Below, one piece after another: positions 56,370-64,000 of a stretch of 64,000 nt of DNA. The notes beneath the pieces are model-generated. The model searched no databases and was not told the DNA's origin. It saw nothing but the letters and a program-made list of their open reading frames with translations. Made by a program: the position numbers and the translations under genes. Numbering within the stretch: the stretch's first letter is position 1; every line of letters begins with the position of its first letter. The DNA is from Norana najaformis (Eukaryota > Annelida > Clitellata > Crassiclitellata > Hormogastridae). The stretch spans positions 5,805,935 through 5,869,934 of the forward strand of contig OZ029929.1 of assembly GCA_964023275.1 (NCBI GenBank), read 5' to 3'.

Positions 56370-57296
56370 CACACTGGACGCGAGGGACATGTTAACACGT
56401 CGCACAATTGTACAGCTGGGACGCTACGGACGTGTAAACACATCCCTTAGGTATCAACTCTTGCTAGCCAGTTCAGCGTCCCAGTAATATTTCCTGCCGC
56501 TTGGTATTAATAGTGGGCATGTTCTGTCACCTACTGAATACATATACGATTATTTGGACACTCTCTAGGGCCTAGTATATCGTATTTCCTGCCGCTTAGT
56601 AGAACCACTGGACAAGTGCTGCCACCTACTGAATGCATATACGATTGTTTTGGACACTTTCTGTGGCCACTTATTTCACATATGCCGAAGATTGAATGGA
56701 CCAAATGGACTAATTTTCAGTCTTGTTACACACCATTGAGAAAGCCATAGACGTTGTACAGAAAGAGATGGTCCTACAGATGATTTACATGGCTGTAGCA
56801 GGGGCATAACTTCTCTACAAGAAGCTTGGAGGAACTAAGTCTCGGCTATGAAGCCAAGATCGACCAGAGAGCCGCACCATCAATGGCCTTCAAGCATCAC
56901 AAGGCTTCGGACCAATTCAGACTCAGTGGACAGCACTATCTGTATGTTATACCAGCAACTGCAAACGAAGCAGGACCTTGACGGAAGTGTGTTGCTTGTA
57001 GCAAGCATAGAGAGCGCAAAGAAATGCGTAATTTTTGTGAAACTTGCCCCCCACAGCCTAGTGCTACATATAACATAGTATTGCACTATGTATAGTACTA
57101 TGTTTCAAAAAGTATCACACTGAATGTGATTTCTAGATGTCCTTCAGTGAAACAGTAAGATAAACATGTAAAACAGTTATTTTTGATTCTTTGAACAAAA
57201 GGATTTCCAAAAAAATAAATTTAAAATTCCACAATTTTTGTGTTTTTTGGACTATATTAGCCGTGCCTATAAACAAATTGGCACACAGCCAGTGTA
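56370..57296 (+). mobile_element. piggyBac remnant with TTAA ends
   Basis: 927 bp bounded by TTAA at 56366-56369 and 57297-57300. Ends are CACACTGG (left) and, reversed, TACACTGG. The only coding remnant is the piggyBac C-terminal tail on the plus strand: FRLSGQHYLYVIPATANEAG, a stop, then RKCVACSKHRERKEMRNFCE and TCP, a cysteine-rich zinc-binding region. The catalytic core is deleted. Two direct repeats of about 75 bp occur at 56491-56565 and 56587-56660. Confidence 0.8.
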
Positions 57297-57300
57297 TTAA

Positions 57301-57770
57301 GAATGGCAGTTGAAGTTACTGTGTACTGTGGTCTTCAGTCATTCCTCATCCTCAGTGCAGTGCTGTTTGGGAACCCAGAAATTTGTTTCATCTGTCAACC
57401 TTGGATGGGAATGTCTATAGTCACCCATCGGTTTTGATTTTTCTAGTTATCTGAACTTAATGAACTTTGACATAGTTTAGACAAGTGCAGAAAGCACTTC
57501 TGATTATGTTTCTGTTGAAGAGGCTCCATTATAAATTTACAATTATAATAATTACTATTTTAAATGTTTTCATAAATTTATTATAGTAATTGTATTATAG
57601 TAATAGTGATTTTTATAGTAATTGTTTTGTTTATTTTTTAAGTTTTTTACTAATAATTGTTTAGTTAATTTGTTATTTTTATCATGTTTCATCTTTTGTT
57701 TCTTTCATTATTTGTATCTCATGAAGTATATTTAATAATAAATGAGAAAAATTTATTAAATGTTACGCAC
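57301..57770. other. No gene seen
   Basis: AT-rich, with an ATTATAGTAATTG-type low-complexity stretch at 57530-57660. Confidence 0.45.
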
Positions 57771-57771
57771 T

Positions 57772-58245
57772 TCCAGTCTGTGTCCCATCCGATCTCAAGG
57801 ACCCAAGTCCGTTTTGATCTCGTCCCATCTGATCTCAGGGACCTGTGTCCGTCTTGGTCTGATCCCATCTGATGGCAAGGACCCGTGTCCGTCTTGGTCT
57901 CATCCCATCTGTGTCCGTCTTGGTCTCGTCCCATCTGATGTGAAGGACCTGTGTCCGTCTTGGTCTCGTCCCATCTGATGTGAAGGACCTGTGTCCGTCT
58001 TGGTTTCGTCACATCTGATGTGAAGGACCTGTGTCCGTCTTGGTCTCATCCCATCTGTGTCCATCTTGGTCTTGTCCCATCTGATGTCAAGAACCTGTGT
58101 CCGTCTTGGTCTCGTCCCATCTGATGGGAAGGACCTGTGTCCATCTTGGTCTCGTCCCTTCTGATGTCAAGGACCTGTGTCCGTCTTGGTCTCATCCCAT
58201 CTCGCATTTCCAGACTGTGTCCCATCCGATCTCAAGGACCCAATA
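57772..58245. repeat. 40-bp minisatellite
   Basis: About eleven units of GATGTGAAGGACCTGTGTCC then GTCTTGGTCTCGTCCCATCT, some shortened by about 16 bp. Both edges carry TTCCAG(T/A)CTGTGTCCCATC, so the array has matching boundary units. The open frames are artefacts. Confidence 0.9.
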
Positions 58246-58382
58246 TTTATATAGCATTTATATGGCTCCTCCTGATGAGGTGTTATATAAATATGAAGAT
58301 GATTATGATCATGAATTACATCTAGAGATTTATGTGGTGCATTTTATGAAATATTTGATGTCAGTGGAAATTTCTTTTCTAG

Positions 58383-58470
58383 GAAAGAACTGGAGAAGAA
58401 AATCGAACGATCTAAAGAGAAGCAGCAAGAAATTGAAGAACAGATTCAAACGCATCTGATGACGAACTGA
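58383..58470 (+). CDS. Coiled-coil gene, last exon
   Basis: After acceptor AATTTCTTTTCTAG the plus strand reads KELEKKIERSKEKQQEIEEQ and IQTHLMTN, then TGA (58468-58470). The 28-residue segment has clear heptads and high charge, typical of a C-terminal coiled coil. It joins in phase to 54962-55022. Protein family not identified; such ends occur in cytoskeletal, ciliary and trafficking proteins. Confidence 0.5.
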
Positions 58471-58524
58471 TTGACTGCCACAAGTTGGTTTGTGCTGCCA
58501 TAGAGTTTCAATTTGAATCTAATC

Positions 58525-58600
58525 TGAGAACTTCTATGGCGTCACTGTAATAATTCTTAATGCATCAGTCAATGCTCGCTGCTGGGCAAATTGTTGTGCA
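58525..58600 (-). mobile_element. Family-2 LINE 3' end, short
   Basis: GAACTTCTATGGCGTCACTG, TTAATGCATCAGTCAATGC. Confidence 0.5.
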
Positions 58601-58894
58601 AGCGAAATTCCACAGTGGCCAAGAAGGGAATCCAAAAAGACATGGAAACATTCTACAGAGGAAGTGAACACAGAAAAAAGCTAAATGTAGTTGAGATCCG
58701 AAGGCCAAGACAGAATTTGCAGAGCAAACATTTGCTGGAAGAGAGTTCTGGGAAAAATAAGGAACCGATACTTTGGATTCTTCTCGGCGTCTTTGAGGGG
58801 TTCCTAAAATGTATAGTTGTCAGATTAGGTTAGATTAGATCAAAGTTTAACGTAATCTGGTGACTAACGGTGCATGCCTTCATAATAATTCACA

Positions 58895-59108
58895 AAGATA
58901 TCATAATATTATTATTTCTGCATTTATTAAGTGCCACTATCTAATTACTAAGCATCAGCTGATGGTGCCGAGTGAAGCTGTGAGTGAAGGACTTGAGGCT
59001 CAAGGATCCTACACCATAACTGTCCAAGGGGAGGCTAGAACCTGTAGAATCCATGTTACAGCTAAGCTTTCTATTCATTCAGCTACTGTGCCCCACATAA
59101 TAACATAA
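58895..59108 (-). mobile_element. tRNA-derived SINE (SINE-A)
   Basis: The reverse complement carries a tRNA-like head, a GGACAGTTATGGTGTAGGAT body and a tail CACCATCAGCTGATGCTTAG resembling the family-2 LINE terminus. The SINE probably borrows that LINE's 3' end for retrotransposition. Confidence 0.6.
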
Positions 59109-59109
59109 T

Positions 59110-59215
59110 ATCGTAATCAGGCAGGCAGACATTCAGACGGCTGCGGTGGATGGTGTTTCGGATGGGAGCAAAAAGAGAGATAAGGGGAAGAGGAAGAATC
59201 AGGATAAGATAATAT
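59110..59215 (-). mobile_element. Family-1 LINE 3' region, internal piece
   Basis: ATCGTAATCAGGCAGGCAGA, then GACGGCTGCGGTGGATGGTG and AGATAAGGGGAAGAGG. The terminal GCGC block is deleted. Confidence 0.55.
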
Positions 59216-59288
59216 TTATTGCACTTTTAAAGATATCACAACAACCGTTTTAAGATCATAAGAAGAGGCTTCCACAGAAGCCAGGAAG

Positions 59289-59375
59289 AAATAATAATAA
59301 TAATAACAACAACAGCAACAACAACAACAACAAACAAACAACAGTAGTAGTAACAATCACAATAATAATAATAAT
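59289..59375. repeat. AAT/AAC microsatellite
   Basis: Mixed AAT, AAC, CAACAAA and AGT units. Confidence 0.9.
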
Positions 59376-60920
59376 GAAGACATCAATTGTGAAGGCAGTG
59401 GAAATGAAAGCTAAACCACTTGTTTCTCATTTGAAGGGTCTTTCACACACTCGAAGATTTCTAAAGCACCGCTTAAAATCTGAGCACAGGGCACCAGGCT
59501 ATTCACGAGCGCCTTTTCTTTCGGCTGTGGCACAAACTTTTGAACCACTCAGTACTGTATTTGTGCTCCAGCAACTGGGTTCAGTATGGTGGAAATCCAT
59601 CCGGTCAGAGAGAGAGAAGCCAGTGACAGGTTGTGTAGTGTGTGTACAGGTGACCATGGATGAGAAATAGGATCACTTGTCACGTACTTGAAAGGCTGGA
59701 AATTGTCTTATTCACTGAGACCATGACTCTTATTCATTGCAAAATGAGAAGGGTCGAGGCCATACAGTCGCTATATAAAACCTATACATTTACATTTTAT
59801 TTTTCTTATTGAATTTTACTTTTTCCATAGAATGACTGTTTCTGCAGCTTGAGCTATTTTTCTGCAAACCATTCATCCACATGATATAAATTACTAATTG
59901 TAATGTAAATGTAATGTAACAAACACTTATATAGCGCTCTTCAAGTACCTCTCAAAAGCGCTGATGACACGGCTATCCTACCGATCTAAACAAGTGCGTT
60001 TTCAAGTTAACAGAGAATGAACATTGAGTTAAACTAAGAGGAAAAGGACGAATGTTTAAAGGGAGACTGTTAATTATTAATAAATTATTAAGGCCAAATT
60101 CTGCTGTTAAGGACTTGGATTAGGAATTGCAGTGTGATTTCTTGACGATTCATATTTCACGTCAGATTTTTTGTAGATTTTGGACCAAAAGTGCTCAACA
60201 TTTTAGTCCGACTTTCCAAAGGTGCCTGTTTACAGAAAACACTTTGTGAGCCAATTTTTGACAAGTGGTCCATTTTCTTGGCTTGGGTCACACATGTATG
60301 TGTGTATCTGATGGTTCATATAGCTCCTTTTTTCTTTAAGAACTTCTCAATGCATTTGCCTTTCACCTTAGCATCCAGAAATATCTACAAAATGTAGGTA
60401 ATACCTAATTTATATGGTGCCTGTGCAAGATATGTATGTATGTAGCAATATAATTTTAGTAACTCACAAAACTGCTGCACACTTGACTATCTAACTCAGT
60501 GGTTCTTAAACTTTTCTGGAGTCTGACAGTAACTTTATATTGTTTGTGTTTGCAGTCTACCAGTGGCAGGCGTCACAACATGAGCAACTGGTGATTCATT
60601 GAGACGGTTTGTGGAATTCAAGGATTTCAGTCATTAGACTAAACTGCTGTTGTATGCGGTTACGGGATTGATTGATTTATTGATTGATCAACTCTTTTAT
60701 TAATCCCAAATTCAACATATCAGGTTATACATAAAACGTACAGCTTGCCAGGTTACAAAAAGACAAACCCAGAAGGGATTCATACTATTCTGCAGAGCTG
60801 TTTCATGTGTTACTCAGCTATTTTAAATTGTTAAGGACCGTTCTGTGGAACCATGACCAGAACTTTGCGGACCAGCATCGTGGTCCGCTGACTACCAATC
60901 TTACTGATCTAAACAAGTGC
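59376..60920. other. No gene seen; LINE tails
   Basis: A minus LINE tail (CACTTATATAGCGCTCTTCA) lies at about 59918-60010. ORFs at 59374-59670 and 60191-60397 show no motif or splice support. Confidence 0.4.
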
Positions 60921-60934
60921 ATTTTAAGGTAGTT

Positions 60935-62250
60935 TAAATATGTATGCATGTATTTATATAAGATGTATGTATGTATGTGTGTATGTATGTAGCATGTATT
61001 ATGTATGTTTGTTGTATGTATGTATGTATTTATGTATGTATGTAGCATGTACGTATGTATGTGTGTGTGTATGTACGTAGGATGTATGTATGTTGTTATG
61101 TGCTAGTCCTAAGAAAAGGAAATAAACTCGCTTGGGTTGAGATAAAATGTATATTTACACTTGCAAGAGGTTATAGCACATAAACAAAATACCTGACATC
61201 AGACAGAACGTCGATGGCTGTTTTGAAGCCAAAAGTCGAAGTCTTCAAATCAGCGAACAACTTGAACACAAAAACCTCTCGGGTTCCTCCAACAGACGGA
61301 GGACCAAACGGAGTCTTGGCGACTAACAGGAAACAGAGCCACGTAGGACTCAGCCTGTCTTAACTAGCCAAGCTCAGTCAACTGAAAGAAACTTCCCCTT
61401 TTATAACGTTTCTGAGGTTACGCCCCCTAAAGAGATGGTTCATCCTTCAGTACTCCTTACATCCGGGTCTTCCATATAGGCCGACTCTAACAATGTATGT
61501 GTGTATATATGCAGCATGTATGTATGTAGTATGTATGTATGTGTGTATGTATGCAACATGTATGCATGTAGTATGTATGTGTGTGTGTGTGTGTATGTAT
61601 GTAGCATGTATGTATATATGTGTGTATGTGTAGCATGGATGTATGTATGTAGTATGTATGTATATATGTAGGTGTGTAGCATGTATGTATGTGTGTATGT
61701 ATGTAGCATGTATTATGTATGTATGCAGCATGTATTATGTATGTATGCAGCATGTATTATGTATGTGTGTATGTGTGTAGCATGTATTATGTATGTTTGT
61801 TGTATTTATGTATGTATGTATATATGTATTTATGTAAGTGTGTATGTGTGTAGCATTTATGTATGTATGTGTGTATGTACGTAGCATGTATGTGTGTATG
61901 TATGCAGCATTGATGTATGTAGTATGTATGTATGTATGTGTGTGTATGTATGTACATAGCATGTATGTATGTGTGTATGTAGTATGTATGTATGTAGCAT
62001 GGATGTATGTATGTAGTATGTATGTATATATGTAGGTGTGTAGCATGTGTATGTATGTATGTAGCATGTATGTGTGTATCTAGCATGTATTTGTGTATGT
62101 ATGTAGCATGTATTATGTATGTATGTAGCATGTATTATGTGTGTATGTATGTAGCATGTATATATGTGTGTGTATGTATGTAGCATGTACTGTGTATGTA
62201 TTTAGCTTGTATGTATGTATGTATGTGTGTTTGTATGTAGTATGTATATA

Positions 62251-62287
<37 letters not shown>
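60935..62287. repeat. ATGT/GTAT-rich array ending in (AT)n
   Basis: A degenerate (TATG)n array with recurring TATGTAGCATGTATG units of about 30-50 bp, closed by an (AT)n run at 62248-62287. A solo LTR interrupts it at 61094-61492. Tyr/His/Thr-rich frames in it are not genes. Confidence 0.95.
61094..61492 (-). mobile_element. Solo LTR of a retrotransposon
   Basis: 399 bp with TGTTA...TAACA ends and flanking ATGT duplications (61090-61093, 61493-61496). Read on the minus strand it has a TATA-like TTATAAAAGGGG about 95 bp from its start, as in an LTR promoter. No internal region or second LTR is present. Gypsy-type elements often give 4-5 bp duplications, but the flanking ATGT repeats make the exact duplication length uncertain. 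Confidence 0.75.
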
Positions 62288-62288
<1 letters not shown>

Positions 62289-62815
62289 GGCTATTTATAT
62301 AGCACATCTTAAGAACATCATAAACGTGCTGAACAGTGTGTGGAATGCTGAACAGAGTCAAATGCAGTGGGACACATGTGCAGTGGAAGAGGAACAGTTC
62401 TTAGAGGAACAACGTTCCAACACAAAGGAAGGCACAATGGGCTTGAGCTGAAGTGCGGGAGCACAGCAACTGCATATCTCCACGGACAGCAGAGTGGAAT
62501 GATCACTGCTGAGGTTGGAACGCAGGGCTCCTTTATGTGTGCCAGTGCGATGCTGACAAGTGAAGCCCATACCAGCAGGAGATAATTCGTAATTTATGTA
62601 GCACCTTTTCTGATATCAGCTTAGATATGCAGCCAGTGTAATGTAATATAAGCCAATGTGATATAAAGCAAGGCTTTGTGAAACAGAATAATGTACAGCA
62701 ATGTTCTCTAATGTAATTTAATGTAAAGGAGGAAATTTATTAAGTGCAGTTCAACAGCAAAGAACACTTTAGTTTAAAGAACACTTTACCTGTCCTCAAC
62801 AGTCAGACAAGTGGT
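62288..62815. other. LINE tails; no gene seen
   Basis: TTTATATAGCACATCTTAAG at 62294 is a minus LINE tail, and TTTATGTAGCACCTTTTC at 62594 a second one. The frames between show nothing recognisable. Confidence 0.4.
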
Positions 62816-62821
62816 GAGGCC

Positions 62822-63085
62822 TGGTCCATGGCACGACTGACCTTTGAATGACCATGACTGACCTTTGAATGACCTATTGCGTGACTGACCTTTGAATGAC
62901 CCATGGCATGACTGACCTTTGAATGACCTATTGCGTGACTGACCTTTCAATGATCCATGGCATGACTGACCTTTGAATGATCCGTGGCATGACTGACCTT
63001 TAAATGACCCATGGCATGGCTGACCTTTGAAAGACCCATGGCATGACTGACCTTTAAATGACCCATGGCATGGCTGACCTTTGAG
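62822..63085. repeat. 27-bp minisatellite with DR5-like sites
   Basis: About ten units of GACTGACCTTTGAATGACC then CATGGCAT, with CTATTGCGT variants. On the minus strand most units read (G)GGTCA-TTCAA-AGGTCA. Confidence 0.92.
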
Positions 63086-63248
63086 TGACCTTGAGAAGAG
63101 CCTTCAGTTTAGTCCAATTTAGACCAATGTCAAAAATATTATGGATGTGTGTTTCGTTGTGTTTGTATTTTGGTCACTGAAACCAATAAACTTGCTGTAC
63201 CTGGCAACGTATTTAACGTTTGTATGTAACTTTGTTGCTCTGTTTCAG

Positions 63249-63287
63249 GTTTGGCTGGCAGCAGACATCTTCATTTCACAGCCAGAG
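63249..63287 (+). CDS. Candidate 39-nt exon
   Basis: Between acceptor TTGCTCTGTTTCAG and donor GTGAAC. Phase 0 reads VWLAADIFISQPE. Good acceptor, fair donor; nothing else supports it. Confidence 0.25.
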
Positions 63288-63339
63288 GTGAACTTTTTGT
63301 TCCTTCTGCATGCATTTCAACATTGCGCCCTTTAGAAAT

Positions 63340-63475
63340 GGAGCTTGCGGGTTTAAATCTCCTCTGAGATGGTTACCGTTTAGGGACCCTGAGCAAGTCC
63401 CAACTGCTCAGTGCCATCGATTGATGCTCTGTCATTAGATAATGGTGCTTAACAAATGCAGAAATAATAATAATA
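63340..63475 (+). mobile_element. tRNA-derived SINE (SINE-A), partial head
   Basis: A B-box-like GCGGGTTTAAATCTCC, then TTTAGGGACCCTGAGCAAGT and TTGATGCTCTGTCATTAGAT with an AATAATAAT tail. Same body and tail order as the minus copies at 54.2 and 58.9 kb. Confidence 0.65.
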
Positions 63476-64000
63476 ATCATCAGTGGTTGAGGCATCCACC
63501 TAGAAGGTCTTCCCTCTGGATCTCTGTGTATTTCGGGGTGGAGTGCTACATGCACTATTTTCTCCACTTGAAGCTTTTCTCTGTTGCCAAATTTAAAAAA
63601 TGTAGCTCAAGTACATTTAAAGCATACCTAAAACTCCACAGCTTTCTGTTATTCCTCTACTACAGGCCTGGAGAACTCTGGCCATGGGCCAAATTTGGCT
63701 CACATCATTTCCACATTTTGTCATTTTTGTTGGTCTGCTGGTTGAATCGAATTGAGAACGCCTGCATTCCAGGTCCAGTTTGTTTGCATTTTAGGATGTA
63801 AAGTTATTTGTTTGTTTTGCAAATATCTCCAATTATCGTACTGTTAGTGGCTCCGTAAGTCAGACAAAGACAGAATTAAGTTCATGAAAGTGCAAACTGG
63901 AAGGTGATGGCATAAATTTTAAACAAGAGTTGACAGATTTTGTGGCAATGGTGAGTGTTGGGAAGCTCATGTGGTTGCTGTCCAAGAAGTCAGCACAGTA
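63476..64000. other. No gene seen
   Basis: No supported exon or repeat to the window end; open frames lack motifs. Confidence 0.4.

Noticed and set aside
57719-58012. Open frames across the 40-bp minisatellite
   Set aside because: They are open on both strands only because the repeat lacks stops; no codon bias or gene context.
61440-62186. Long Tyr/His/Thr-rich open frames
   Set aside because: They are translations of the ATGT-rich array in several frames, with no start context, splice signals or domain.

Overview
The window looks like nuclear DNA of a metazoan, probably a non-vertebrate bilaterian. It has GT-AG introns with short class 1-1 exons, a C2H2 zinc-finger array with TGEKPY linkers, a Rab-effector zinc-finger domain, and a very heavy load of CR1/L2-type and RTE-type LINEs, tRNA-derived SINEs, hAT, piggyBac and TA-flanked elements, plus micro- and minisatellites. 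There are no operons or bacterial signals. The species cannot be fixed from the sequence alone.

Host genes, region by region. Positions 1-5 kb (+): an unrecognised gene with a 96-nt exon followed by three tandem copies of a 135-nt exon, all phase 1-1. Positions 4.7-11.35 kb (-): a Rab effector with a four-CxxC zinc finger of the Slp/Slac2/rabphilin type. Two exons of the Rab-binding domain join in phase to a 1.8-kb acidic, Ser-rich exon, whose distal part is duplicated at 3.1-3.8 kb and which carries a frameshift and a nonsense codon. Positions 11.76-12.39 kb (-): a decayed zinc-finger pseudogene. Positions 17.15-19.18 kb (-): a 675-codon C2H2 protein with about 16 tandem fingers built from a repeating five-finger module. 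Positions 41.1-44.7 kb (-): four exons of an unrecognised gene, with an in-frame TGA in the third. Positions 49.9-58.5 kb (+): scattered short candidate exons; the last two join in phase into a coiled-coil C terminus.

Mobile DNA fills most of the rest. A LINE family whose 3' end reads ...GCGCTGTAGAAATCTCGA plus a TTACGA-like tail has about ten copies. A second family ends in ...TTGATGCCTTGTGCATTAGA. A third retroelement type has a C-terminal Cys/His motif followed by RPDG and WDAT, with six remnants and (TAA)n tails. A 3.1-kb hAT-like composite (28352-31468) with a perfect 8-bp target duplication splits an L2-type LINE. Two piggyBac remnants lie at 24.9-26.7 and 56.4-57.3 kb, a 377-bp TA-flanked MITE at 9.1 kb, and a 399-bp solo LTR inside an ATGT-rich array at 61.1-61.5 kb. 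The best preserved LINE is at 44.87-47.04 kb.

Tandem arrays include a 25-bp satellite (37.1-38.8 kb) with GATA-like and forkhead-like motifs in most units, a 27-bp array (62.8-63.1 kb) whose units contain DR5-type nuclear-receptor half-sites, a 42-bp array grown from the A-box half of a SINE (54.3-54.9 kb) and a 40-bp array (57.8-58.2 kb). A dispersed motif resembling the CTCF core occurs about twelve times. All functional readings are inference from sequence inspection; no search was run.
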